Assembly (NCBI RefSeq): GCF_009909185.1
Contig: NZ_JAAAMV010000029.1
Location: 1-64,000 of the forward strand
Direction of reading: 5' to 3'
DNA from: Paenibacillus glycinis
GTDB lineage: Bacteria > Bacillota > Bacilli > Paenibacillales > Paenibacillaceae
DNA: 64,000 nt
This document shows positions 33,005-42,838 of this stretch, in pieces (positions within the stretch are counted from its first letter, which is position 1; each line of letters starts with the position of its first letter). The notes beneath the pieces are model-generated. The model ran no database searches and was not told where the DNA came from. It saw only the letters and a program-made list of their open reading frames with translations. Made by a program: the position numbers and the translations under genes.

Positions 33005-33877
33005 TTATGCCTCCTGCCACAGGAGACGGAGATTATCCATCGCGATCCTAGACGAAGCCTTGCATTCTTCCATCCCTTCGAATTCGACGGTCATGTTGCC
33101 GTCATACCCGGAATCCTTGATCAGCTTGAGAATGCGGCGGATCGGAATGTCGCCGTGCCCGACGATCGCGCCGCGCAGGTAGTTGCCGTTGCTGGTACGG
33201 AACCAGTCGCCTCCGCCCGGCGGCTCGTCGAACGGTCGGAAATAGAAGTCCTTGACATGCACCAACGAGGCATAAGGCAGGTTCTTCATGACGCCGATGA
33301 CCGGATTCTCGTCCACGCACATGAAATTGCCGATGTCGAGCGTCGTCCGGAAATTCGGGCGGTCCACCGCCTGCAGGACCCGCTGCACGCGATCGCTCGC
33401 CTGGACGCTGAAGCCATGATTCTCGATCGTCGTCGTGATGCCGTATTCCGCCGCATAATCGGCAATGATGCGGCTTCCTTTGACGATAAGCGGTAAGCTT
33501 TCCTCGAACCACGCGATCGTCATCTGCTCCTTCTCGATCGTAAACGCCGTGACGTCATGGCGCATATGCGTCATGCCAAGCCCGCGAACGAGATCGACAT
33601 GCGATTTGACGCGGACGATCTCCGCTTCGAAGGCGGCTTCGTCCGGCTGCACGAAATTCGCCGGCATGGAGTAGTTGGACAGCTGGATGCCTGCTTCCTT
33701 CGCCTTTTGCTTCACGGCCTCGGCCAGCTCCGGGTTATCGACGAGCGTGAAGCCATAGGGCACGATCTCCATATGCTCTCCGCCGTTCTCGGCAATCCAT
33801 GCAATGGCGTCGAGCACGGTCATTTCTCCCGACTTGAGCGCATTCAATAAACTATACGTGCTTAATCCGATTTTCAT
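33005..33877 (-). CDS. Sugar phosphate isomerase/epimerase (xylose isomerase-like barrel)
   Basis: 290 residues from the ATG at 33877 (GAAAGGCGG ahead), starting MKIGLSTYSLLNALKSGEM. AP-endonuclease-2/xylose-isomerase-like TIM barrel with likely metal or substrate residues in TTIENHGFS, TTLDIGNFM, VHVKDFYF and GNMTVEFEGMEE. Relatives act on inositol, ketose or other sugar derivatives; the substrate is unclear. A longer upstream in-frame reading lacks support. Confidence 0.85.
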   Translation of the reverse strand: MKIGLSTYSLLNALKSGEMTVLDAIAWIAENGGEHMEIVPYGFTLVDNPELAEAVKQKAKEAGIQLSNYSMPANFVQPDEAAFEAEIVRVKSHVDLVRGLGMTHMRHDVTAFTIEKEQMTIAWFEESLPLIVKGSRIIADYAAEYGITTTIENHGFSVQASDRVQRVLQAVDRPNFRTTLDIGNFMCVDENPVIGVMKNLPYASLVHVKDFYFRPFDEPPGGGDWFRTSNGNYLRGAIVGHGDIPIRRILKLIKDSGYDGNMTVEFEGMEECKASSRIAMDNLRLLWQEA

Positions 33878-34105
33878 TGCGTTTTCCGCCTTTCCGCTAA
33901 CCTGAATAAGATCCCATGCGCGCTTGCCGTGGACGCGCTCCGCAACCGATTTTGAACTATACGCCTTCGAACCCCGAATCGGCATCCTCCCCAAATAATG
34001 GGATCAAGACAATGATACGATGCCCGTCTATCCGCGGCAAGCGCCGTTCGGAGGAGAATCCATAACTCCCCTACGATTTCATGCCTGAGAACGCGCCGCG
34101 CGCAC

Positions 34106-34147
34106 GAAAAAAAGCTGCCGAAACCCCAGGGGTTCCGTGCAGCTTTC
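34106..34147 (-). terminator. Terminator of the IMPDH-like gene
   Basis: Minus strand GAAAGCTGCACGGAACCCC / GGGGTTTCGGCAGC then TTTTTTT, 22 bases after the stop. Confidence 0.82.
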
Positions 34148-34168
34148 TCGTTCTCGTGCCGATCGGCG

Positions 34169-35671
34169 CTATTCGCCGGTAATGTTGTTTTCCTTGAGAA
34201 TGACGTCATGCGCGCCGCCCTCGACGATGCTGGTCGCGGACACGAGCGTGATGCGCGCGTTGCGCTGCAGCTCCGGTATGGTGATTGAGCCGCAGTTGCA
34301 CATGGTCGATTTGATTTTGTGGATCGTCTTGCCTAGGTTCTCCTGCAGGCTGCCCGCGTACGGCACGTAGGAATCGACGCCCTCCTCGAACATGAGGCCC
34401 GCCTTGCCGCCGGTGTCGTACCGCTCCCAGTTGCGGGCGCGGTTGGAGCCTTCGCCCCAGAATTCCTTCACGAAATTGTTGCCGACCTTCAGCTTGCGCG
34501 TCGGGCTTTCGTCGAAACGGGCGAAGTAGCGGCCCATCATGACGAAGTCCGCGCCCATGGCCAGCGCCAGCGTGATGTGGTAGTCGTGCACGATGCCGCC
34601 GTCGGAGCAGATCGGCACGTAGATGCCGGTTTGCTCGTAGTACTCGTCGCGCGCCGCGGCCACTTCGATCAGCGCGGAAGCCTGACCGCGGCCGATGCCT
34701 TTCTGTTCGCGCGTGATGCAGATGGAACCGCCGCCGATGCCGATCTTGATGAAGTCGGCGCCCGCCTCGACGAGGTACAGGAAGCCTTCGCGGTCGACCA
34801 CGTTGCCCGCGCCGATCTTGACGTCGTCGAAGTTCGATTTGACGTATTCGATCGTGTCCTTCTGCCACTCCGAGTAACCGTCCGAGGAATCGATGACCAG
34901 TACGTCCACGCCTGCCGCGACGAGCGCCGGCACGCGTTCCGTGTAATCCTTCGTGTTGATGCCCGCGCCGACGATATAGCTTTTGTTCGCGTCGAGCAGT
35001 TCGGTCGGATTTTCTTTATGTTCGTCATAGTCTTTGCGGAACACCAGGTATTCCAGGTTGCCTTCGTCGCTCACGACCGGCAGGCAGTTCAGCTTGTGAT
35101 CCCAGATGAGATCGTTCGCTTCCGACAGCGTGATGCCGGATTTCCCGTAGATCAGCTTCGCGAACGGCGTCATGAAATCGCCGACGGATTTGGACAGCGA
35201 ATCCCGGCTGATCCGATAGTCGCGGCCCGTTACGATGCCGAGCAGCTTGCCTTTCGGCGAGCCGTCGCTCGTGATGGCGACGGTGGAGTGACCCGTCCGT
35301 TCCTTCAGCTCCAGCACGTCCTTCAACGTATGGCTTGGCATCAGGTTCGAGCGGCTGACGACGAAGCCCGCCTTGTAGCTCTTCGCCTTGCGAACCATTT
35401 CCGCCTGGCTTTCTACGGTTTGCGAGCCGAAGATAAACGAGATGCCGCCGCTGCGCGCAAGCGCCACGGCCATGCGGTCGTCCGAGACGGCCTGCATGAC
35501 GGCGGAGGCGAACGGAATATTGAGCGAATACGCCGGCGTTTCGCCTTTCTTGAATTTCACGATCGGGGTCTTGAGCGATACGTTGGACGGGTTGCAGTTC
35601 TTGGTCGTCAGATTCGGCACCAGCAGAAATTCGCTGAAGGTGCGGGACGGTTCCATATAAAAATGAGCCAA
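34169..35671 (-). CDS. IMP dehydrogenase family protein with CBS domains
   Basis: 500 residues from the TTG at 35671, nine bases after GGAGG. The barrel is split by a CBS pair (about 110-230). The catalytic loop is GIGGGSICITREQKG with Cys 318, the nucleotide site SDGGIVHDYH, and the flap carries NWERYDTGG (the Arg-Tyr dyad of IMPDH). It should oxidise IMP to XMP with NAD. The sequence is of the atypical bacterial branch (N-terminus MAHFYMEPSRTFSEFLLVPN) and not the usual GuaB of Bacillus, so the genome may carry a second IMPDH; that cannot be checked here. Confidence 0.87.
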   Translation of the reverse strand: MAHFYMEPSRTFSEFLLVPNLTTKNCNPSNVSLKTPIVKFKKGETPAYSLNIPFASAVMQAVSDDRMAVALARSGGISFIFGSQTVESQAEMVRKAKSYKAGFVVSRSNLMPSHTLKDVLELKERTGHSTVAITSDGSPKGKLLGIVTGRDYRISRDSLSKSVGDFMTPFAKLIYGKSGITLSEANDLIWDHKLNCLPVVSDEGNLEYLVFRKDYDEHKENPTELLDANKSYIVGAGINTKDYTERVPALVAAGVDVLVIDSSDGYSEWQKDTIEYVKSNFDDVKIGAGNVVDREGFLYLVEAGADFIKIGIGGGSICITREQKGIGRGQASALIEVAAARDEYYEQTGIYVPICSDGGIVHDYHITLALAMGADFVMMGRYFARFDESPTRKLKVGNNFVKEFWGEGSNRARNWERYDTGGKAGLMFEEGVDSYVPYAGSLQENLGKTIHKIKSTMCNCGSITIPELQRNARITLVSATSIVEGGAHDVILKENNITGE

Positions 35672-35762
35672 AAAATGTCGCCTCCTGCAGGATGGATTCC
35701 GGATAAATTTTTACAAGCATATCACAGAGCCCAAAAACAAGCAATGGAAGCGCGGATTTTGG

Positions 35763-37205
35763 TTATTTGCCGGAGGAGGCGACGGATTCCGCCGCCCGCA
35801 GCAGATCCATCGCCTTGTTGCGCTGCGGATCCTCCGTCTGGAATTTGTCCGTCAACCGCGCCAAAATCCGGTAAGCCGTCTTATCGTTCATATCGCCGTT
35901 GACCGGCAGCGATTCATGCTGTTGGAACGCGCGCACCGCCGCCGCCGTCGCCTCGTCGTAGACGCCCGATCCCGTGCCGGTGTCGTAGCCGATCGCCTGC
36001 AGCATCTTCTGCACCGTCACGACGGTGTCGCCGTAATCGCCGATCGTCAGCTTGAGTCCTGCATCGAGCCTCGGCAGCAGCGCGTAATCCGGCGCCGCGA
36101 CGGACACGTTCGGCTCGATGCCTTTCTTATGAATCCATTGGCCGTCCGGCGACCGCCACTGCGCCTCGGTCAGCTTCAGCACGGAACCGTCCTTCAATTG
36201 ATTGAAATTTTGCACGATGCCCTTCCCGAACGTCTTCTCGCCCACGACCTGCGCGCCGGCCGTATCCTTGAGCGCCGCGGTCAGCACCTCGGCGGAGCTC
36301 GCCGTATGGGCGTCCACCAGGATGGCGATCGGCAGCGTCCACGGCTCCTTCTGGTTGGACTTATGCGTCAGCACCCGCTTCTCGTCCTTATACACGACCT
36401 GCACGATCGTCTTGCCTTTCGGCACGAAACGGTTCGCGATCTGGATCGTCGGATCGAGCAAGCCTCCGGGATTGCCGCGCAAATCGAGCAGCAGCGCCTT
36501 CATGCCCTGCTTCTGCAGGCTCGCGATGGCCGTGTCGAATTCCTGCGCCGTCTTCTCGGCGAACCGGCTGATCGTGATCTCGCCGATTCCGTTCGCCTTC
36601 ATCTCCGAGGATACGGTCAGCACCGGCACGTCGCCGCGGACGACGGACACCGTCTGCAGCCCCGCTTGCCCTTGCCTTTGCACCTGCAGCTTGACCGTCG
36701 AGCCCGCTTTCCCCTGCAGCTTGCTTTTCAGCTCGTCGAAGGTCAGTCCCTTCACGGCCGCGCCGTCGATGTTCTCGATGACGTCTTCCTTCTTCAGCCC
36801 CGACTTCTCGGAAGGCGCGCCTTTAATGATGCTGTCGATGATGAAGGCGCCGTCCTCCTGGCGGATCTCCACGCCGATCCCGACGAAATGATCCTCGTAG
36901 GACTGCATGTAGGCCTCGCCTTTATCCTCCGACAAATAGACGGAATACGGATCCTGGAGCGAACCGACCATCCCTTCGGCGGCGCCGTCGACCAGCGCCT
37001 TGGACTTGGCGCCGTCCAGATAGTCATGCATGATTTCGTTGTACGCGTACGCTAAATTGCCGAACGCCTTATCTTTGATGATGGGATACTGCAGCAGCAT
37101 GCTGAGCCGCCCCCCGGCAAATCCGGCCACGACCAAAATAGCCACGATCGCGACGAGCGTCGCCTGCCGCCGCTGTTTCCCCGCTTTTTCACCGAACCTA
37201 TTCAT
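35763..37205 (-). CDS. C-terminal processing peptidase, CtpA/CtpB type (S41)
   Basis: 480 residues from the ATG at 37205 after GAAGAGGTG. One N-terminal membrane anchor (about 15-36), a PDZ domain (about 107-190: FVGIGVEIRQED, SGLKKEDVIENIDG), the S41 protease core with Ser 304 (HTASSAEVL) and Lys 328 (GEKTFGKG), and a C-terminal peptidoglycan-binding domain (about 400-465: GDYGDTVVTVQKMLQAIGYDTGTGSGVYDEATAAAVRAFQ). It acts outside the membrane. The Bacillus homologue CtpB cleaves SpoIVFA in sporulation; which substrate applies here is open. Confidence 0.92.
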   Translation of the reverse strand: MNRFGEKAGKQRRQATLVAIVAILVVAGFAGGRLSMLLQYPIIKDKAFGNLAYAYNEIMHDYLDGAKSKALVDGAAEGMVGSLQDPYSVYLSEDKGEAYMQSYEDHFVGIGVEIRQEDGAFIIDSIIKGAPSEKSGLKKEDVIENIDGAAVKGLTFDELKSKLQGKAGSTVKLQVQRQGQAGLQTVSVVRGDVPVLTVSSEMKANGIGEITISRFAEKTAQEFDTAIASLQKQGMKALLLDLRGNPGGLLDPTIQIANRFVPKGKTIVQVVYKDEKRVLTHKSNQKEPWTLPIAILVDAHTASSAEVLTAALKDTAGAQVVGEKTFGKGIVQNFNQLKDGSVLKLTEAQWRSPDGQWIHKKGIEPNVSVAAPDYALLPRLDAGLKLTIGDYGDTVVTVQKMLQAIGYDTGTGSGVYDEATAAAVRAFQQHESLPVNGDMNDKTAYRILARLTDKFQTEDPQRNKAMDLLRAAESVASSGK

Positions 37206-37286
37206 TTCGACACCTCTTCCACAATGAACCTGTTTCCTCACTCTATCGCATTCGGAGTGTCGTCGCAAGTTCGCGCGGACGAGGAC

Positions 37287-37360
37287 GAAAAAGACCCCTT
37301 GCGGCCGCGCGGCGGAGGACGGTTCAACCGTCGTTCCGCGCGTTCCGGGCAGGGGTCTTC
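37287..37360 (-). terminator. Terminator of the aldo/keto reductase gene
   Basis: Minus strand AAGACCCCTGCCCGGAACGCGCGG pairs with CCGCGCGGCCGCAAGGGGTCTTTTT, with an internal second hairpin (GACGGTTGAACCGTC). Confidence 0.78.
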
Positions 37361-37414
37361 GCGATCGTACGCGGCCGGATTAGCGATAGCCGATCGCTTC
37401 TTCCGGCCATCCGC

Positions 37415-38353
37415 TTATAGCGGAACGGACGCCGTCGATAAATTCAACCAGGCGCGCTCTTCCGCGCTGAGCGAGACCGGCAGCGCTTCGACGCTGTCCC
37501 GCAGCTCCGCCGGCGTCTGCGGTCCGATGATGGCCGCCACCGGGAACGGCTGGTTCAGCACGTACGCGAGCGCGATCTGGTTCGCGGTCACGCCGTACTT
37601 CTCCCCGAGCACCCCGGCTCTGCGCTTGCGTTCCCAATTCTCCTCGCCGTAATACACGCGCACCATCTCGGCGTCGTCCCGCTTCTCAGGCGCGCACCGG
37701 TCCGTGAAGAAGCCGCCGGATTGCGACGACCACGACAGAATCGGCAGCCGCGACTCCTCGTGCCAAGCCTCGTCCTCCGCCGTCGTCGACACGCAGCCCG
37801 CCCAGCGCGGCTCGTTCGGTCTCGCCAGGCCCAGGTTCGGGCTGCTGCAGCTGAAGCCGGTCATGCCGTGCTTGGCGGCGTGGGCATTGGCTTCTCGGAT
37901 GCGCGACACGCTCCAGTTGGAAGCCCCTATCGCCCGGCAGCGTCCGGCGGCGAGCTGATCGTTCAAGCCTTCGAGAATATAGCCCACATGGACGTTGGGA
38001 TCGTCGCGATGCAGCATATACAGATCGACGTAGTCCGTATCCAGCCGTTCGAGGGATTCCGTCAGGTCGCTCTGGATGCACGTCTTCGTCATGCGCGACT
38101 GCTCGTACGGATGCGCGCCTTTGCCGATGATGACGATATCGCCGCGGTTGCCGCGCGACGCCATCCATTTGCCGATGGCCTGCGCCGAGCTGACGCCGTA
38201 GATATGCCCGCTGTCGATGGTGTTGCCGCCTGCCGCGGCATAGGCATCCAGAAGCTGTCCGGAATAATCCATGTCTTCCGCCTTCAACATCATGGAGCCT
38301 TGAATCAATTGGGTAATGCCCTGCGCGATTCCTGCAACCTCGATCCGTTTCAT
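37415..38353 (-). CDS. Aldo/keto reductase
   Basis: 312 residues of an AKR barrel: catalytic Asp/Tyr in NTIDSGHIYGVSSAQ, Lys in IVIIGKGAH, His in DLYMLHRDDPNVHVG, then IGASNWSVSRI and a C-terminal NADPH site (IIGPQTPAEL). Start ATG follows AAAGGAGAG. It is divergent from an AraC regulator with a 133-base intergenic region holding TATAAT (38400-38395) and weak -35, as expected for an AraC-activated promoter. Substrate unknown, possibly a sugar aldehyde. Confidence 0.87.
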   Translation of the reverse strand: MKRIEVAGIAQGITQLIQGSMMLKAEDMDYSGQLLDAYAAAGGNTIDSGHIYGVSSAQAIGKWMASRGNRGDIVIIGKGAHPYEQSRMTKTCIQSDLTESLERLDTDYVDLYMLHRDDPNVHVGYILEGLNDQLAAGRCRAIGASNWSVSRIREANAHAAKHGMTGFSCSSPNLGLARPNEPRWAGCVSTTAEDEAWHEESRLPILSWSSQSGGFFTDRCAPEKRDDAEMVRVYYGEENWERKRRAGVLGEKYGVTANQIALAYVLNQPFPVAAIIGPQTPAELRDSVEALPVSLSAEERAWLNLSTASVPL

Positions 38354-38486
38354 GGTTCAGCTCTCCTTTATGCATGCATTGATCTATATTGATCATTATA
38401 TACAAGGTTTGTGCGTGCCCATATCGAAATATATTGATATAGTTAGAACGATATTGACGATCATGCTCGAAATAGGAGACGACGCT

Positions 38487-39353
38487 ATGTTCCGAAATCA
38501 TCTCACGCTCCCGCTGCTGAACCGGGACCGCTTCTACTGCTTCCCCGAATCGGTCGGCCATTTTCATCCGGACCGCGAGCATCGCGTCCGCCGCTCGCCC
38601 GGTTCCATGCAGGAATTCAACCTGCATCTCGTCACCGCGGGAAGCGGCTTCGTCGAACTCGACGGCCAGCTTCACGAGCTGAAGGCCGGGGACGCCTTTC
38701 TTTACTTTCCCGGCGACGGGCAAGCCTACCGGGCTCATCCGGAGCATCCATGGGAGATCAAATGGACGCATTTCTACGGCAGCGGCATCGCGTCGGACTT
38801 GGCGGAACGCGGCTTCCACCGCACCGTTCCTTGGCGGCTGCGAACGTCGGCGGAGCTGGAAGCGCGCTTCGACGAGCTGATCGCCGAGATCGAACGCCAC
38901 AAGCTGCTTCACCCGAGCCGGATCGCCATGCTCATGTACGGCGTGATCGCGGAATTCTTCGAGCAGGCCGAGCCGTTGATCGGTACGGAAGCCGGTTCCG
39001 GCGCGACGGCGGTCGAGCGCGTGCTGGCGCTGCTGCCCGAACTGCAAGCCTCCGCCGCCGAGCCGTTCGATCTGAACGCCTGGGCCGACCGCGCGGCGAC
39101 GAACCGCTATTCGTTCTGCCGGTGGTTTCGGCGCGCCGTCGGCCAGACGCCGCTGGAATTCCTGACCATGTGCCGCATACAGCGGGCGAAGGCGCTGCTC
39201 GTGGAGCGGCAGGAGCTGAGCATCGGCGAGATCGCCCGCATGTCCGGCTACGAAACCGCCAGTTATTTCAATAAACGGTTCCAGGAAAGCGAAAACATGA
39301 CGCCGACCGCCTACAGGCAGCAGTTCGCGGGGATGCGCGCTTTACGAATATAA
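38487..39353 (+). CDS. AraC family transcriptional regulator
   Basis: 288 residues from the ATG at 38487 after ATAGGAGACG. Cupin-type N-terminal domain (NLHLVTAGSGFVELDGQLHELKAGDAFLYFPGD) and C-terminal helix-turn-helix pair (LNAWADRAATNRYSFCRWFRRAVG; IGEIARMSGYETASYFNKRFQ). Likely controls the divergent aldo/keto reductase. The intergenic region contains near-palindromes such as ATATCGAAATATATTGATAT (38422-38441) that might be its sites. Confidence 0.87.
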   Translation: MFRNHLTLPLLNRDRFYCFPESVGHFHPDREHRVRRSPGSMQEFNLHLVTAGSGFVELDGQLHELKAGDAFLYFPGDGQAYRAHPEHPWEIKWTHFYGSGIASDLAERGFHRTVPWRLRTSAELEARFDELIAEIERHKLLHPSRIAMLMYGVIAEFFEQAEPLIGTEAGSGATAVERVLALLPELQASAAEPFDLNAWADRAATNRYSFCRWFRRAVGQTPLEFLTMCRIQRAKALLVERQELSIGEIARMSGYETASYFNKRFQESENMTPTAYRQQFAGMRALRI

Positions 39354-39425
39354 CGCTTGTTCCCGATTTCGTTTTCCGCTACAATCAATGGAAATGCAAG
39401 CGATAGAGAGAAGGAGCGGAAGAGA

Positions 39426-40229
39426 ATGACTTACAAATTGATTGCCATCGACATCGACGATACGCTGCTGACGGACGATATCATCGTCACCCCGGGCACG
39501 AAGGCGGCGCTCGCCGCCGCGATCGAGCAAGGCGTGTTCGTTACGCTGGCCACGGGACGCATGTTTCCTTCGGCCAAGAAGATCGCCAAGCAAATCGAGC
39601 TGAACGTCCCGATCATCACTTACCAAGGCTCGTTGGTGAAGACGCTGCTCGACGAACAGGTCCTCTACGAGCGCAGCGTGCCGCAGGACGCGGCCAGAGA
39701 GCTGATGGCGTACTGCCATGCGAACGGGCTTCATCTGCAGCTGTACGTCAACGATACCCTGTACGTGCGGGAAGACAGCCAGAAGGCGCGCGATTATGCG
39801 GCCCTCTCCAATATTCCGTTCGTCGTGGAGCCCGATTTCGAGAAGCTCATCGCGCAGCCTTCGACCAAAATGCTCATGATCGACGATCCCGCCCGTCTCG
39901 ACGAAGTCGCGCTGGAGCTCGCGCCGCTCATCGGAGACCGCGTGCATATTACGAAATCCAAGCCGCATTACTTGGAAGTGACGCACAAGGAAGGCACGAA
40001 AGGCCATGCAATCGCCTTCATGGCGGAGCATATCGGCTGCACGCTGGACGAAGTCATCGCGATCGGCGATTCCTGGAACGATCACGAGATGATCGAAACC
40101 GCCGGACTCGGCGTCGCCATGGGCAATGCCCTGCCAAGGCTGAAGGAAATCGCGCAGTACGTCACGAAAACGAACAACGAAGAAGGCGTCAAGCACGTCA
40201 TCGACAAATTCATTCTTCAAACGGTGTAA
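39426..40229 (+). CDS. HAD family hydrolase, Cof type
   Basis: 267 residues from the ATG at 39426 after AAGGAGCGG. Motif I AIDIDDTLLTDD, motif II FVTLATGR, a Cof-type C2 cap, and motif IV IAIGDSWNDHEMIETAGLGVAMGNA. A Mg-dependent phosphatase of sugar phosphates, flavin precursors or similar metabolites. Single gene with its own terminator. Confidence 0.93.
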   Translation: MTYKLIAIDIDDTLLTDDIIVTPGTKAALAAAIEQGVFVTLATGRMFPSAKKIAKQIELNVPIITYQGSLVKTLLDEQVLYERSVPQDAARELMAYCHANGLHLQLYVNDTLYVREDSQKARDYAALSNIPFVVEPDFEKLIAQPSTKMLMIDDPARLDEVALELAPLIGDRVHITKSKPHYLEVTHKEGTKGHAIAFMAEHIGCTLDEVIAIGDSWNDHEMIETAGLGVAMGNALPRLKEIAQYVTKTNNEEGVKHVIDKFILQTV

Positions 40230-40235
40230 ACCGCG

Positions 40236-40283
40236 AAGAGCTGCGGCTCCGGTCCTGATGGACGGAACCGCAGCTCTTTTTCG
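40236..40283 (+). terminator. Terminator of the HAD gene
   Basis: Arms AGAGCTGCGGCTCCGGTCC and GGACGGAACCGCAGCTCT then TTTTTCG. Confidence 0.87.
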
Positions 40284-40434
40284 TCGTGCCGGGTGTCGGG
40301 CTCGTTCTTCTTGTTCAAGCGATGACGGGGCTTACGGTGTCCGGGTCCATTTGCCCGGTTCGATATCAGGGCTTGCATTCGCATTGCCCCGATGGAGATT
40401 CAGACTAGCGGAACCTTCGCCGGCTTAGGTCCGC

Positions 40435-41490
40435 TTAGACCGTGAAATACGTCCAGAGCGACAAGAGCGCCGACGTCGCCAGCATCGCGGCCAGCGATTT
40501 CAGGACGCCGCCCCCGAGATTCCGGAGATCGACGTTCAGCCCGAGCCCCACCATCGCCATCGTGAGCAGAAAGGTGGTCAATACGGTTAAGCCGCTCATC
40601 GCTTCCGGGGCGGCATGCATGACTTGCTGCAGGGACGCGCTGCTCCCCAGCAGGCTCATCGCCGCGAAGCCGAGCAGGAACCACGGGAACGGCAGGGGCG
40701 TCTTCGGCAAGCTTGCGCTTCCGGCTGTCTCGCGGCCGAAGCGGCGCTGAATGAACACGATCGCCAGGCACACCGGCACGAGCAGGAACACGCGCCCCAG
40801 CTTGGCAAGCAGCGCCAACGCCAGGGCATCCTGGCCTGCCGGCGAGGCGGCCTAGGCCGCATGCGCGATTTCATGCAGGCTGGCGCCGGACCAGATCCCG
40901 TACTGCGCATCCGACAGGGGAAGCAGCGGACGAAGCAGCGTGTACGCGACCGCGAACACCGTGCCGGTCAGCGCGATCAAGCCCGCGCCGACCGCCGTCT
41001 CTTCTTCCTTTGACCGCAGAATCGGCGATACGGCCGCGATCGCCGCCGCGCCGCAGATGCCCGTGCCGATGCCGAGCAGCAGCGACAGCTTAAGATCCGC
41101 CCGCAGCCATCTGGCGATCAGCATCGTGCCGCCGACGGCGAACAGCACGACGGCCGCGTCCCGGGCCAGCAGCTCGAGCCCTTCCTGGTAGATCGCCAAT
41201 ACGTTCAATTTCAGCCCGTATAGTATAATCGCCAGCCGCAGCAGGTTTTTGCTGACGAACCGTATGCCGGTCTGCAGCGGAAGCGGATAGCCCCATAGCT
41301 GCCGGTACGCAACGGCGAGCAGGATCGCGCAGGCCATCTGCCCGGCGTAGTGAAAGCCCGGCAGATACGACAGCCCGCAGCCGGCCGCGGCGATCAGGAA
41401 CGTAAAAGCTATGCCGCCGATTCGCAGCCTGCAGGCTCGAAACAGCCATATGGGAAAGCCCTGCGGCTTCATCGTGTAGGGAATCGTCAT
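40435..41490 (-). pseudogene. YeiH/UPF0324 family membrane protein, interrupted by an in-frame amber codon
   Basis: One continuous frame of 352 codons, the normal length for YeiH-family proteins, broken only by TAG at 40854-40852. Before it are 212 residues with the family motif LSLLLGIGTGICGAAAIAAVSPI and SGASLHEIAHAA. After it the frame resumes with 139 codons, including ALLAKLGRVFLLVPVCLAIVF and FPWFLLGFAAMSLL. There are about ten membrane segments in total. The family are putative anion or sulfur-compound carriers. The stop falls in the conserved HEIAH region, so the protein is truncated unless the codon is read through or is a sequencing error. Confidence 0.8.
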
Positions 41491-41689
41491 TCGCGGTGCC
41501 TCCGGTTCATCTTCAGGTTGGTTCCCATTATAACGCCGCCCCTCCGATAAGAGAAATCAATCCTTATGATGAATCGGATCATGATTCGTTATGCGAGCGG
41601 CAGCCTCCTTAGTCTCGTTACCGTTTTGTTACAATCACTAGGGCCGTTAGCGTTTATAGTATACCTATACCAATGCTGGAGGGATTCCA

Positions 41690-42838
41690 ATGAACAACCG
41701 CATAAGCAAACGTCCCGTCAAAACCATCTCCGCCGCCGTTCTGAGCACCGCGCTCATCCTGACGGCGTCGGCGCAATTCGCTTTCGCCGCGGATACGGCC
41801 GCATCGACTCAAGACCCGGGCGCGGCTCCGATCGCCGTCAAGCAAGCGTCCGATCGCGTTCAATTGACGAGCAAGCACGTCACCAAATCGACCGCTCAAC
41901 TGGAAATTGATCTGGACGTGCCGGTCATCGGCGGCATGAAGGACGCCGCCTATCAGAATGCGCTCAACGCCAACATTGCGGCGCGCGCGAAAGCGGCGGT
42001 CGACGCGATCGCGAAGCAGGCGGCGGATGCCTACGCATCCAGAGACGCCTCCGCCGAATTCCGGAAGTACGGCGTGACCATCAAGTTCGAATTCATCTCG
42101 GACGGCAGCGCGGCCGAGGACGGCATCCTGTCCTTCAAAGTGCTCACCTATACCTTCACGGGCGGCGCGCACGGCGGCACGATCGCCGATACCTACAACG
42201 TTCGCAACGCGGCGAAAGCATCTCCCGTCAAGCTGAAGGACCTGTTCGGTTCGAATTACAAAAGCATCGTCAACCGCGCGGTCAAGGCCGAGATCGCCTC
42301 GCGTCCGGACGATTTCTTCGCGGATCAATTCCAATCGATCACCGATAACCAAGCGTTTTATGTCCAAGACGGCATCGCATACATCGTCTTCCAACAGTAC
42401 GATATCGCGCCTTACGCCGCGGGCATGCCCGAAATCGCGCTGGTCATTCCCGGTATCGGCGCGGCCGTGCCCGCCGGCGCGGTGAAATTGCCCGTCGTCG
42501 CGGATCGCGAGAACGTCAGCGCGATCAGCTTGTACACGGCACCGGGCGGAATCGTCATGGCACCGCTTCGCCCGATCGCCCAGGCGCTCGGATATACGAT
42601 CAGCTACGACGCGCGCACGCACCAGACCAAGGCGACCAAAGGCAACGACTGGGCGAAAGTGACGGTCGGCAAGGACCGCTATGCATTTACCGATAAGGCC
42701 TCCTTCACGCTTGGCGCCGCGCCGGCTACGAAAGGCGGCGCCCTGTATGTCCCGCTGGCCTACTTCGCCAAAGTGCTGCATGCCGACCTCGCTTTCACGG
42801 ATAAGGCTATCGTCCTGACCTCGGCGACGACGAAATAA
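41690..42838 (+). CDS. Secreted DUF4163/DUF3298-like protein with copper-amine-oxidase-N domain
   Basis: 382 residues, ATG after GGAGGG. Signal peptide to about residue 34 (QFAFAADTA). Residues 50-150 resemble DUF4163 (LEIDLDVPVIGGMKDAAYQNALNANI), 150-265 resemble DUF3298 (YTFTGGAHGGTIADTYNV, FQQYDIAPYAAGMPEIALVI), and the last 110 fit the copper amine oxidase N-terminal repeat (PLRPIAQALGYTISYDA; LYVPLAYFAKVLHADLAF). The middle part is related to the extracellular region of RsiV, which binds lysozyme. There is no anti-sigma domain here, so it is probably a secreted wall protein. Confidence 0.83.
   Translation: MNNRISKRPVKTISAAVLSTALILTASAQFAFAADTAASTQDPGAAPIAVKQASDRVQLTSKHVTKSTAQLEIDLDVPVIGGMKDAAYQNALNANIAARAKAAVDAIAKQAADAYASRDASAEFRKYGVTIKFEFISDGSAAEDGILSFKVLTYTFTGGAHGGTIADTYNVRNAAKASPVKLKDLFGSNYKSIVNRAVKAEIASRPDDFFADQFQSITDNQAFYVQDGIAYIVFQQYDIAPYAAGMPEIALVIPGIGAAVPAGAVKLPVVADRENVSAISLYTAPGGIVMAPLRPIAQALGYTISYDARTHQTKATKGNDWAKVTVGKDRYAFTDKASFTLGAAPATKGGALYVPLAYFAKVLHADLAFTDKAIVLTSATTK

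Noticed and set aside
37686..39047. 453-codon minus-strand frame across the AraC and AKR genes
   Set aside because: It crosses the divergent promoter region and opposes a clear AraC regulator.
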